Source: Exiguobacterium sp. Leaf196 (GTDB lineage: Bacteria; Bacillota; Bacilli; Exiguobacteriales; Exiguobacteriaceae). From it: a stretch of 64,000 nt of DNA. The stretch lies in contig NZ_LMPV01000001.1 of assembly GCF_001423965.1 (NCBI RefSeq), forward strand, positions 447,908 through 511,907, given 5' to 3'. The notes beneath the pieces were generated by a model, which was not told the DNA's origin, searched no databases, and saw only the letters and a list, made by a program, of their open reading frames with translations. The translations under genes and the position numbers were made by a program. This document shows positions 44,592 to 52,248 of the stretch, piece by piece (position 1 is the stretch's first letter; the number at the start of each line of letters is the position of its first letter).

Positions 44592-45582
44592 TCCGAACAT
44601 GATCGGTCTCGTCCGAAATGAAGTTACGAAAATCGCTTCGAAACGTCGGTTTGCTGTCGTTGCGATCATCCTCATCGTCCTCGTTTCAATGTTTACGTAC
44701 GCACAGTATCGAGACATTCAAGAACAGATCAAAAAGCAAGGAACACTCGATTGGCGGGTTGAACTTCAACAAGATATCGTCGATACACAGAACCGTCTTG
44801 CTTCTAGCAGTATTCAAGATGAGTTCCGTCAGTTCCTTGAATTTGACCTAAAACAAAACCAATACTATCTCGATAACGACATCAATCCGAATTATCCGGG
44901 AGCCCCGACGTTCATCCGGATATTCTTTTCGCAAGGATTGACGCTGATTTTACCGCTGTTCATCATCGTCATCATGGCGGACATCGTCAGCGGGGAACAA
45001 AATGACGGAACGATCAAGACATTGCTGTCGCGACCGGTCCGGCGTTGGAAGATCCTCATGGCGAAATGGTTGACGGTGTTACTTTATACATCGATGCTAA
45101 TGGCATTGACCGTCGTCGTCTGTTATGCGATATCCGGAATCGTCCTCGGTTATGACGGCTGGACCGCACCGATCTTGACCGGATTCCAAGCTTCACCGAG
45201 CGGAACGTTCTCGACTGAATTCGTGCATACGTTACCGATGTGGGAGTATCTGTTGATGGCGGTCGGTCTAGCCTGGATCGTCACGGCGGTCGTTGGGACG
45301 ATTGCCTTGATGGTTTCCGTTCTCGTCAAGAATACGGCGACAGGCATCGGGATCATGATGGCAGTTTTGATTTCCGGTACGTTACTGACGACGCTCGGTT
45401 CAAGCTGGACGAGTTCGAAGTATCTCGTCAACGTCAACTTTGGACTGATTAACTACCTCGATGGTCAAGCGCCACCGATCGAAGGGATGACACTTCCGTT
45501 CTCGCTTGCTGTCCTCGGTTGTTGGACGGTCGCGGCACTAATCGTTGCCTTCTGGAACTTCACGCAAAAAGATATGTATTAA
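44584..45582 (+). CDS. ABC-2 type transporter permease
   Basis: A 332-residue membrane protein with six predicted helices and a large outside loop after the first (about 40-115). The segment MADIVSGEQNDGTIKTLLSRPVRR (given in part: SGEQNDGTIKTLLSRP) is the ABC-2 permease coupling region. It starts at TTG with GGAGGCGATCACA upstream, inside the end of the ATPase gene, so the two are coupled. Together they form a two-gene exporter of unknown cargo. Confidence 0.9.
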   Translation: MRNPNMIGLVRNEVTKIASKRRFAVVAIILIVLVSMFTYAQYRDIQEQIKKQGTLDWRVELQQDIVDTQNRLASSSIQDEFRQFLEFDLKQNQYYLDNDINPNYPGAPTFIRIFFSQGLTLILPLFIIVIMADIVSGEQNDGTIKTLLSRPVRRWKILMAKWLTVLLYTSMLMALTVVVCYAISGIVLGYDGWTAPILTGFQASPSGTFSTEFVHTLPMWEYLLMAVGLAWIVTAVVGTIALMVSVLVKNTATGIGIMMAVLISGTLLTTLGSSWTSSKYLVNVNFGLINYLDGQAPPIEGMTLPFSLAVLGCWTVAALIVAFWNFTQKDMY

Positions 45583-45583
45583 G

Positions 45584-45619
45584 AAAAACGGGTCCACCTG
45601 AAGAGGGGGACCCGTTTGT
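45584..45619. terminator. Bidirectional terminator between convergent genes
   Basis: AAACGGGTCC pairs with GGACCCGTTT around a 12-base loop, with an A run before and T residues after. It touches the last base of the minus-strand stop codon. Confidence 0.8.
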
Positions 45620-46146
45620 CATGATTTGTAAGGCGATTTGTCGTATGTTTCCATTATTTTTTGATACTGAAGCTGTGTTGGTATTGAAGCGTCTAAACTT
45701 AGAACGGGGGAAACCGACCGTTCCATTTGCAGTTGGTGTTCCGCGAACGTGCCGATCATCTTCGGGTCCGTCGCCGTATGATACGTCCGGCACCAGTCGA
45801 GGAACTCATTTGATCCTGAAAAGTCAGGATAACGTGCTGCTTCGCGTGCGATGAGCCGTTCCATCCGGAGCGATTCGTCGAGCGACAGGAAGACGAGCAA
45901 GTCCCGATTGGTGAAACCATCCGGGTGCCAGGCGAAGACGGAACCGGAGACGACGTAATCACGGTAAGACAGTATATCTGCTTCATACATGGAAAATCGC
46001 TCGGAGACGTCACGTTTTTCAGTGAACTTCGTATCTCTCCAGAGATAATGGTCGGTATCGATCCACGCAATCCGTTCCGATTGTCCGATGAATGCACCTA
46101 GTGTACTTTTTCCAGTACCAGACCCACCAATGATTTGAATGCGCAC
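45619..46146 (-). CDS. P-loop kinase-like protein (adenylate-kinase/topology-modulation type)
   Basis: A 175-residue protein starting IQIIGGSGTGKSTLG (Walker A, about 4-18) followed by WIDTDHYLWRD, a layout found in small P-loop kinases annotated as AAA-family or adenylate-kinase-like 'topology modulation' proteins. The substrate is unknown. I take the GTG at 46146, with AAAGGAG 9 bases upstream. The gene lies behind a strong promoter (46340-46368) and a highly structured leader of about 190 bases, which suggests control at the RNA level. Confidence 0.65.
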   Translation of the reverse strand: MRIQIIGGSGTGKSTLGAFIGQSERIAWIDTDHYLWRDTKFTEKRDVSERFSMYEADILSYRDYVVSGSVFAWHPDGFTNRDLLVFLSLDESLRMERLIAREAARYPDFSGSNEFLDWCRTYHTATDPKMIGTFAEHQLQMERSVSPVLSLDASIPTQLQYQKIMETYDKSPYKS

Positions 46147-46181
46147 GAGAACCAGCTCCTTTCGAAATAATCTACTAGCAC

Positions 46182-46335
46182 ACAGAACAGGCCCGGGCAT
46201 GATGCCGGACCTGTTCTGTGGAAGAAGGAAATCTTCCTATGTCGCCTCGTGCCAGCACAAGACATGGAATCGAGAGGCAGTGCCTCTAATAGGAAGCCGA
46301 TGCAGGTCAGCCTCCGCGCTACGTACCAATCGTAC
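46182..46335 (-). ncRNA. Candidate structured leader or small RNA, unidentified
   Basis: Transcribed leftward from the strong promoter at 46340-46368. Helices visible: 15-bp stem 46182-46196 with 46205-46219 (one G-T pair); CTTCCTAT (46233-46240) with ATAGGAAG (46289-46296); within it GTC/GAC closing a GTGC/GCAC hairpin (46241-46263) and an AGAGG/CCTCT hairpin (46273-46287). GGAAGA/TCTTCC (46220-46237) is an alternative to the long helix, a possible switch. It does not match SRP RNA, RNase P RNA, tmRNA, T-box or riboswitch signatures known to me. The strong hairpin lacks a T tract. Confidence 0.55.
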
Positions 46336-46339
46336 TTTT

Positions 46340-46368
46340 ATCATACTGATTCCAAGAATTGGTGTCAA
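46340..46368 (-). promoter_or_regulatory. Strong sigma-A promoter reading toward the structured leader
   Basis: On the minus strand: perfect TTGACA, exactly 17 bases, then TATGAT. It is among the best consensus matches in the window. Confidence 0.75.
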
Positions 46369-46442
46369 ACCTGCTCGAAAGGGTTTACAAACCATTCAAA
46401 CCGTCAAAAGAGAGAATAACGATGACTAGAGGAGGAACGACC

Positions 46443-46535
46443 ATGGCAGATTGGGGCATCATGCTGACAGGCGTCGTCATTTGTGGATGGTGCATCTTTA
46501 GTGCCATCTATGACGATTTCATCCGTCGCGTATAA
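46443..46535 (+). CDS. 30-residue single-span membrane peptide
   Basis: ATG preceded by AGAGGAGGAACGACC, a near-perfect ribosome binding site, and followed by 30 codons and TAA. The peptide has an acidic start (MADWG), a hydrophobic middle with two cysteines (LTGVVICGWCIFSAI) and a charged end (YDDFIRRV). A terminator follows 15 bases later, so it is a complete unit. It is too short for usual gene callers. Function unknown; possibly a small membrane regulator. Confidence 0.6.
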   Translation: MADWGIMLTGVVICGWCIFSAIYDDFIRRV

Positions 46536-46550
46536 GACAAGTAAGTGTGG

Positions 46551-46577
46551 AACCGTCCAAGGAGGGCGGTTTTTTTG
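46551..46577 (+). terminator. Terminator after the 30-residue peptide gene
   Basis: AACCGTCC pairs with GGGCGGTT (one G-T pair) around AAGGA, followed by seven T. Confidence 0.8.
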
Positions 46578-46586
46578 TGGATTTTT

Positions 46587-46616
46587 TTAATCCGAGTAAA
46601 TGGCTGTGGTACACTC
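46587..46616 (+). promoter_or_regulatory. Promoter of miaA with extended -10
   Basis: TTTAAT, an 18-base spacer and TACACT, with TGG directly before the -10. The 11 bases TGGCTGTGGTA also occur at the hflX promoter. Confidence 0.5.
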
Positions 46617-46655
46617 GAATCAAAAATGAAAAAGATAAAGAATGGGTGAAGCAGA

Positions 46656-47582
46656 ATGAAGAAACAACCAGTTATCGTCATCGTCGGACCGACGGCAGTC
46701 GGAAAAACGAAGACAGGCATTGAACTCGCAAAACGACTAAACGGAGAGGTCTTATCCGGAGATTCGGTTCAAGTCTATCAAGGGATGGACATCGGATCGG
46801 CAAAAGTGACGACCGAAGAGATGGAAGGAGTGCCGCATCATCTGCTTGATCTCGTTACACCGGACGACGAGATGAGTGTAGCCCGTTTCCAAACGGTTGC
46901 CCGAGCAACGATCGATGAGATCGCGAGCCGTGGTAAGTTGCCGATCATCGTCGGCGGAACAGGGCTTTACATCCGTTCAATTTTATATGACTACCAGTTT
47001 ACTGAGCAGGCAGAAGATCCAGCCTTACGGGCTGAACTCGAAGCGTATGCGGCGACACATGGAGCAACTGCACTACATGATCAGTTAAAGGAACTCGATC
47101 CGGTGCGCGCAGAAGCGATTCATCCGAATAACATCCAGCGGGTCGTTCGGGCGATCGAGGTCGCGCGGACTGGTCAGACACAAACGACTGGCAGTCAACC
47201 GGCACTTTACGAGAGTTTGTTGTTCGTTTTACACATGAAAGACCGGGATCGTTTGTATGACCGGATTGATCAGCGGGTAGACATGATGGTCGACAGTGGC
47301 CTTCTAGAGGAAGTGGCGCGTCTGGACGCTGCCGGGTATCGACAGACGAAGGCGTTGCAAGCGATTGGTTATAAAGAGATGTTACCTGTTCTTGACGGAG
47401 CACCACTCGCTCCTGCTGTTGACATGCTAAAACGGAACACACGACGCTTCGCCAAACGTCAATTGACATGGTTCCGTCATCAATTTGATGGCGTTTGGGT
47501 AGATATGGGAAAGTTTTCATTTGAAGAAACGTTCAAAATTATCTATGATAGAACTGTAGAGTTTCTGAAAGCGGTTAAATAA
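46656..47582 (+). CDS. miaA: tRNA dimethylallyltransferase
   Basis: A 308-residue enzyme that adds an isopentenyl group to adenosine 37 of tRNAs reading codons that begin with U. P-loop GPTAVGKTKTG (about 10-20), the DSVQVYQGMDIGSAK segment (catalytic Asp) and QLTWFRHQ near the end are diagnostic. It lies 48 bases before hfq, the usual Bacillales order, and the two are likely co-transcribed. Confidence 0.96.
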   Translation: MKKQPVIVIVGPTAVGKTKTGIELAKRLNGEVLSGDSVQVYQGMDIGSAKVTTEEMEGVPHHLLDLVTPDDEMSVARFQTVARATIDEIASRGKLPIIVGGTGLYIRSILYDYQFTEQAEDPALRAELEAYAATHGATALHDQLKELDPVRAEAIHPNNIQRVVRAIEVARTGQTQTTGSQPALYESLLFVLHMKDRDRLYDRIDQRVDMMVDSGLLEEVARLDAAGYRQTKALQAIGYKEMLPVLDGAPLAPAVDMLKRNTRRFAKRQLTWFRHQFDGVWVDMGKFSFEETFKIIYDRTVEFLKAVK

Positions 47583-47630
47583 GAGTTGCCCGAAGACAGA
47601 AACAGATAAAAAGAGGGGGCACGGGGAATC

Positions 47631-47879
47631 ATGAAAGCGACATACAACATTCAGGACGTCTTTTTAAATCAATTACGGAAAGATGCAGTCCCAACGACGG
47701 TTTTCTTAATCAGCGGGTATCAATTACGGGGGCTGATCAAGTCATTTGATAACTTCACGGTCATTTTGGAGTCGGAAGGCAAACAGCAATTGATCTACAA
47801 ACACGCAATTTCGACGTTCGCACCAGCGCGCAACGTGACGTTATATGAACAAGAAGAGACACAAGAAGTTTCTCGCTAA
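47631..47879 (+). CDS. hfq: RNA chaperone Hfq
   Basis: An 82-residue Sm-like protein that forms hexameric rings and pairs small RNAs with mRNAs. The Sm1 motif ([18 protein letters not shown]) and the Sm2 motif YKHAISTF are complete. The ribosome binding site is AGAGGGGGCACG. A strong terminator closes the miaA-hfq unit. Confidence 0.96.
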   Translation: MKATYNIQDVFLNQLRKDAVPTTVFLISGYQLRGLIKSFDNFTVILESEGKQQLIYKHAISTFAPARNVTLYEQEETQEVSR

Positions 47880-47881
47880 TG

Positions 47882-47913
47882 AAAAAGACGACCGGGGGGT
47901 CGTCTTTTTTTTT
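47882..47913 (+). terminator. Terminator after hfq
   Basis: AAAAAGACGACC / GGTCGTCTTTTT stem, GGGG loop, long T tract. Confidence 0.9.
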
Positions 47914-47968
47914 AGGTTTCATTCAGGTGTGGGTCGTATTAAAAATTCGAGACGAATAACGAAAGAAG

Positions 47969-48026
47969 AATGACGCTTCGCAAGTGAAGTGAAAAATGAC
48001 AGCTACTTCACTTTCAGCGTAAATGT
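47969..48026. repeat. Nested inverted repeat between hfq and the recombinase-like gene
   Basis: Perfect 9-base arms AAGTGAAGT (47982-47990) and ACTTCACTT (48005-48013), enclosed by ACGCT/AGCGT and by AATGAC/GTCATT arms. No T tract follows on either strand. Its left edge shares AGAATGACGC with the element at 9080. Confidence 0.45.
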
Positions 48027-48030
48027 GTCA

Positions 48031-49002
48031 TTACAGTAATGGTGTCAGTTCCTCGACCGCCTCTTCATAACGTCGAAGCGAGACATCCTTATAAAGACAC
48101 GTCTTCTGCAGGCGTTCTTCCTTCGTCATCTCGTCCTGATACGTTTTTAGGATGAAGCTGTTGCGTAACATCGACGGCGTCAAGACCCGCTTGTTGTCCG
48201 ACCGTTCATTCAGCTGACGCATCATCTTCGTGATCATGACGATCGACAATTGCTTCGGTGCATTCTTACTGTAAACCCAGCGGAATGTCATCCGGGCGAA
48301 GTCGAACGCGACGAAAAAAGGGTCGGTACTGTGATAACGAGGACGGACGGGCTCCGGAATCGTCTTCAAGTAACGCAACATGATATCTTGATCTTCCCGC
48401 TCGAGATGGAGCAGGTAGCGGTTGCCGAGTCGATCGTGGACGGTCATCTCTTGCTGGGCGAAGTTGAGATCGTGCATCTTTAAGCCGATGATGTGATGGA
48501 CGCGTAAACCGTAGCGATAAAACAGGCGGAGAATGAGTTCGTTTCGATCGATCAAATACGGACGGGCTTTCAATTGATGTTCCGTCAAGCCGCGATCGGA
48601 TTGATTCGTTCGGACGAGTTGCTCGTATTCCTTAAAGGAAGCGACGTGTTTTGCCGTCAATTCATGTGTCGGTTGTGCGTATTCGATCAGCTTCGCCTTC
48701 GTTTGTCGAATTTGGTAATTAACTTGATTGATGACGGTGACGATTCGGGCGACCGTCGCTTGTTGGTAGAGTTTCTCTTCGATCAAGTACTCATTGATGA
48801 ACGTCTTCCACGTCTCGATCGAAATCGCCTTGAAATCATCGATCGTCTCAAGTGGTTGATCGACATCCGTCATATAGCGGTGGACTTCGATTAAATCGTA
48901 CCGATAGCGCCGGACGGTCGAAAGTTGTCGTCCGCTTGTCGTTAAATAAAATAGGTAGCGTTCAATGAACTCTGGAAGCGTATACGACTGTTCGCGTGCC
49001 AT
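48031..49002 (-). CDS. Degenerate tyrosine-recombinase-like protein
   Basis: A 323-residue protein with the two-domain layout of tyrosine recombinases: a SAM-like core-binding domain (about 8-120) and a catalytic-like domain. The first catalytic Arg fits FYRYGLRVHHIIGLKMHDL and a second fits TPSMLRNSF, but the two His positions of the usual HxLRH box are Ser and Asn. The closing RRYEEAV could supply the Tyr. Catalysis is therefore doubtful. Start at the ATG with GGGAGGAAAACG upstream; a longer frame overlaps hflX on the other strand. Its last codons enter the palindrome region. Confidence 0.7.
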   Translation of the reverse strand: MAREQSYTLPEFIERYLFYLTTSGRQLSTVRRYRYDLIEVHRYMTDVDQPLETIDDFKAISIETWKTFINEYLIEEKLYQQATVARIVTVINQVNYQIRQTKAKLIEYAQPTHELTAKHVASFKEYEQLVRTNQSDRGLTEHQLKARPYLIDRNELILRLFYRYGLRVHHIIGLKMHDLNFAQQEMTVHDRLGNRYLLHLEREDQDIMLRYLKTIPEPVRPRYHSTDPFFVAFDFARMTFRWVYSKNAPKQLSIVMITKMMRQLNERSDNKRVLTPSMLRNSFILKTYQDEMTKEERLQKTCLYKDVSLRRYEEAVEELTPLL

Positions 49003-49071
49003 CGTTTTCCTCCCTTTCGTAATGGTGTTTCTTCCATCATAAACCGAACGGATGTTTCCTGTCCAAAAAAG

Positions 49072-49100
49072 TTCAGACGAACCGGTGGCTGTGGTATGAT
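49072..49100 (+). promoter_or_regulatory. Promoter of hflX
   Basis: TTCAGA, a 17-base spacer, TATGAT, with an extended -10 TGG. The start codon is 41 bases downstream. Confidence 0.6.
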
Positions 49101-49141
49101 AAGGGGCGCAGTACGTCTTTACTCGTGAAAGGAATGATATT

Positions 49142-50383
49142 ATGTCAGAACGCGTCATCGTCGTTGGTTGCCAGCTCCCCGGTGTCCCAGATCATGTCTA
49201 TGAAGAATCGGTCGCGGAGCTCGAAGCACTCGTAACGACTGCGCATGGTGTCGTCGTCGGTCGTTTGGATCAAAAACGACAAGCAATTGACCGCCGTACG
49301 TTCATCGGAAAAGGAAAGGTTGAGGAACTCGTTGCGTTAGCAGACGAACTTGAACCTGATTTAATCATATTCAATGCTGAAGTCACGCCCGGTCAAATGA
49401 AAAATATCCGGATTGCCTTATCAGACCCGGAAGCGATCAAGTTGATCGACCGGACGCAGTTGATTCTCGATATCTTCGCTGGACGTGCCCAATCACGCGA
49501 AGGGAAATTGCAGGTCGAACTGGCACAGATGAGTTATCTGTTGCCACGTCTTGCTGGGCAGGGAACACAACTGTCACGTCTTGGTGGCGGAATTGGAACA
49601 CGTGGACCAGGTGAGTCGAAACTCGAGACGGATCGTCGTCATATCCGTCGCCGCGTCGATGAGATTTCGAAACAACTCGAGACATCCGTCGCGCATCGTG
49701 CCCGTTACCGGGAACGTCGCAAAGAGAATCAGACGTTCCAAATCGCACTCGTTGGTTATACGAATGCCGGCAAATCAACGATCTTCAACCGATTGACTCA
49801 AGCCGACACATACGAAAAGGATGAGTTGTTCGCGACGCTCGATCCGTTGACACGTCAAGTCGATTTGCCAGAAGGTGGGCAAATCCTCCTGACGGATACG
49901 GTCGGTTTCATTCAAGATCTGCCGACAAAGTTGATCGCAGCGTTCCGTTCGACACTCGAGGAAGTGCTAGAAGCGGACTTGATCCTCCACGTCGTCGATG
50001 CGTCGAGTGAGCATTACTTGAACCAGATGCAGACGACGAACGATGTTCTCGATGAACTCGGTGCCGGTGACATCCCGCAGCTAGAAGTCTACAACAAGAA
50101 GGACCAGCTGAACCGTTTGTTTACAGGCGGGAAACTGTTGATCTCTGCACTTGATCCACAGGACATCGAGCGTTTGATTGAAGAAATCGAACGTTCAATC
50201 AGTGAGATCCTCGAGTATCTCGAGATCCGCATCCCGGTTGATGGTTTTGCTCATTACAATCCGGCAAAGGAAGTCATGATGAACTTGAAGGAATCGTTCG
50301 AAGAAGATGGTTCTGTCATTCTTAAAGGTTACTTGCGTAAAGATACGCGTCTATATGCGACATTGAAACAATACGAGGTGTAA
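49142..50383 (+). CDS. hflX: GTPase HflX
   Basis: A 413-residue ribosome-binding GTPase that splits stalled or stress-arrested 70S ribosomes. The N-terminal domain has the family stretch RRTFIGKGKVEEL (about 51-63) and GGGIGTRGPGESKLETDRR; the G domain has G1 GYTNAGKST (about 205-213), G3 DTVGF and G4 NKKD. It is directly followed by ynbB (2-base gap), as in B. subtilis, where spoVK lies upstream; spoVK is absent here. Confidence 0.95.
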   Translation: MSERVIVVGCQLPGVPDHVYEESVAELEALVTTAHGVVVGRLDQKRQAIDRRTFIGKGKVEELVALADELEPDLIIFNAEVTPGQMKNIRIALSDPEAIKLIDRTQLILDIFAGRAQSREGKLQVELAQMSYLLPRLAGQGTQLSRLGGGIGTRGPGESKLETDRRHIRRRVDEISKQLETSVAHRARYRERRKENQTFQIALVGYTNAGKSTIFNRLTQADTYEKDELFATLDPLTRQVDLPEGGQILLTDTVGFIQDLPTKLIAAFRSTLEEVLEADLILHVVDASSEHYLNQMQTTNDVLDELGAGDIPQLEVYNKKDQLNRLFTGGKLLISALDPQDIERLIEEIERSISEILEYLEIRIPVDGFAHYNPAKEVMMNLKESFEEDGSVILKGYLRKDTRLYATLKQYEV

Positions 50384-50385
50384 AC

Positions 50386-51663
50386 ATGTTTTCAGAATTA
50401 ACCCATTACGAAACGCTTCGTCCGCTCATTGACCGGGCGGAGGAACAGATCGCTCCGTACGTCAAGAAGGCGCAAGAGGTCGCGGAATACAATCAATTCC
50501 GTGTCCTCGATGCGTTTCGGCGTCACAAGGTCAGTGATTTTCATTTCATGCCGTCAACTGGCTATGGCTACAACGATGAAGGACGCGATACGCTCGAACG
50601 GATCTATGCCGACGTCTTCGGTGCGGAAGCCGGTCTTTGTCGTCCACAAATCATCAGCGGCACCCATGCGATCGGTATCGCATTGTTCGGTTTATTGTTG
50701 CCGGGCGATGAACTGCTCTATATCACAGGAAAACCATACGACACGCTCGAAGAGATCGTCGGAATTCGTGGTGATGGACGCGGTTCATTAAAGGAACTGG
50801 GCGTCCAGTATGATGTCGTCGAGATGAAAAACGCCGAGACGATCGACGTACCGGCCGTTCTCGAACGGATCACACCGCAGACGAAGGTCGTCGGGATTCA
50901 GCGTTCAAAAGGGTATGCGACGCGACGCAGTCTACCGGTTAATGAAATCGGTGAAGCGATCGCCGCCATCAAAGACGCTCATCCCCATGTCTTGATTTTC
51001 GTCGATAACTGCTATGGTGAATTCGTCGAGACGATCGAACCGACGCACGTCGGGGCAGACTTGATGGCAGGGTCGTTGATTAAGAATCCGGGTGGTGGTC
51101 TTGCGAAGACTGGCGGTTATCTCGTCGGTCGAACGGACTTGATCGAACGGGCATCGTTCCGGATGACGACGCCAGGGATTGGCGCCGAAGCCGGTCCATC
51201 GTTATCCGCACTTCCGGATATGTATCAAGGTTTCTATATGGCACCACATACGGTTAGCCAAGCGTTGATGGGTGCGATGTTCACGTCAAGCATGCTCGGT
51301 CAGTTCGGCTTTGACACGGCACCGCACCATACGGCAGAACGGACGGATTTGATTCAATCGGTCTCGTTCCATGCGCCGGAGCCGATGATTGCTTTCTGTC
51401 AGGCGATCCAAGCTGCTTCACCCGTCAATGCACATGCGTTACCAATTCCGGATTATATGCCGGGATATGCGGACGATGTCATCATGGCAGCAGGAACGTT
51501 CGTACAAGGCTCATCGATCGAGTTGTCAGCGGATGGTCCGATCCGTGCACCCTATACTGCATACGTCCAAGGTGGTTTAACGTATAGCCACGTCAAGATC
51601 GCGATCATCTCAGCCGTCAATCACTTGATGGAAAAACAATTAATTCCAGAAAAAAACGTTTAA
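50386..51663 (+). CDS. ynbB: YnbB-type PLP-dependent enzyme (methionine gamma-lyase family)
   Basis: A 425-residue aminotransferase-fold protein often annotated as methionine gamma-lyase or 'aluminium resistance' family. The PLP Lys lies in LIKNPGGGLAKTGGY (about 227-241), and FVDNCYGEFVE holds the Asp that contacts the cofactor. It is translationally close to hflX and precedes glnR as in Bacillus. Its actual reaction is not established in the family; lyase activity is inferred. Confidence 0.88.
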   Translation: MFSELTHYETLRPLIDRAEEQIAPYVKKAQEVAEYNQFRVLDAFRRHKVSDFHFMPSTGYGYNDEGRDTLERIYADVFGAEAGLCRPQIISGTHAIGIALFGLLLPGDELLYITGKPYDTLEEIVGIRGDGRGSLKELGVQYDVVEMKNAETIDVPAVLERITPQTKVVGIQRSKGYATRRSLPVNEIGEAIAAIKDAHPHVLIFVDNCYGEFVETIEPTHVGADLMAGSLIKNPGGGLAKTGGYLVGRTDLIERASFRMTTPGIGAEAGPSLSALPDMYQGFYMAPHTVSQALMGAMFTSSMLGQFGFDTAPHHTAERTDLIQSVSFHAPEPMIAFCQAIQAASPVNAHALPIPDYMPGYADDVIMAAGTFVQGSSIELSADGPIRAPYTAYVQGGLTYSHVKIAIISAVNHLMEKQLIPEKNV

Positions 51664-51725
51664 TACTAGCATATCTCGTGAAAACGACCTCTGAACGACT
51701 TCGAGTAAAGTGATTAAAAAAGTTG

Positions 51726-51742
51726 TGTTAACTTTTCTTACA
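51726..51742. promoter_or_regulatory. GlnR box upstream of glnRA
   Basis: TGTTAACTTTTCTTACA is a perfect match to the GlnR/TnrA consensus TGTNAN7TNACA. Confidence 0.85.
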
Positions 51743-51746
51743 TCGC

Positions 51747-51776
51747 TTGACAAGTTGCCTGACAGAGGTTTATTCT
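51747..51776 (+). promoter_or_regulatory. glnRA promoter with overlapping second GlnR half site
   Basis: TTGACA, an 18-base spacer, TATTCT. TGACAAGTTGCCTGACA (51748-51764) overlaps the -35 and matches one half of the GlnR box, giving the two-site arrangement known for B. subtilis glnRA. Confidence 0.7.
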
Positions 51777-51804
51777 CATGGAGTAAGGAAAAAGGAGGAA
51801 CCAC

Positions 51805-52203
51805 ATGGCAGACTCATCACGCCAGTCCAAGCCACTATTTCCCATCGGAGTCGTTCAAGAGTTGACCGCGTTATCTGCCCGCCAGATCCGATATTACGAA
51901 GAACAGGGACTGATTAAGCCGGAGCGGACAGAGACGAAGCGTCGCCTCTATTCGTTCAACGATGTCGATCGCCTGTTGTCGATTAAGGAATACCTGGATC
52001 AGGGACTGAATATCGCAGGGATCAAATTGATTTTTGAAAACGATCTCGTCAAACGCGAACGCGTTGCGGAGAGCGTCGTCGAGACGCGTCCGGAACTATC
52101 TGACGGCGAATTGTATAAACTCCTGAAAAATGAATTGAAGGAAGCAGGACGACATGGAAAGACGTCGCTCATCCAAGGTGAGCTCGGGCGTTTCTTCAAG
52201 TAA
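51805..52203 (+). CDS. glnR: Nitrogen regulator GlnR (MerR family)
   Basis: A 132-residue MerR-family repressor. The winged helix-turn-helix is clear (IGVVQELTALSARQIRYYEEQGL, in part: LSARQIRYYEEQGLIKP). The C-terminal ~40 residues, where feedback-inhibited glutamine synthetase acts on GlnR, are helical and end in HGKTSLIQGELGRFFK, typical of GlnR. It represses its own operon when nitrogen is plentiful. 45 bases separate it from glnA. Confidence 0.95.
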   Translation: MADSSRQSKPLFPIGVVQELTALSARQIRYYEEQGLIKPERTETKRRLYSFNDVDRLLSIKEYLDQGLNIAGIKLIFENDLVKRERVAESVVETRPELSDGELYKLLKNELKEAGRHGKTSLIQGELGRFFK

Positions 52204-52248
52204 GGACCTGTAACCATATAAAAACGAATCGGAGAGGGGATTTGTCAC

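Noticed and set aside
46182..46219. The 15-bp hairpin as an ordinary terminator
   Set aside because: Neither strand has a T tract after it, so simple intrinsic termination is unlikely.
46139..46429. A 96-codon plus-strand open frame across the structured leader
   Set aside because: No ribosome binding site, unnatural basic composition, and it lies over helices and a minus-strand promoter; the frame is probably chance.
48031..49158. Recombinase-like gene as part of a prophage or integron
   Set aside because: No phage genes, attachment-site repeats or cassettes are present around it, and the neighbours are core genes.
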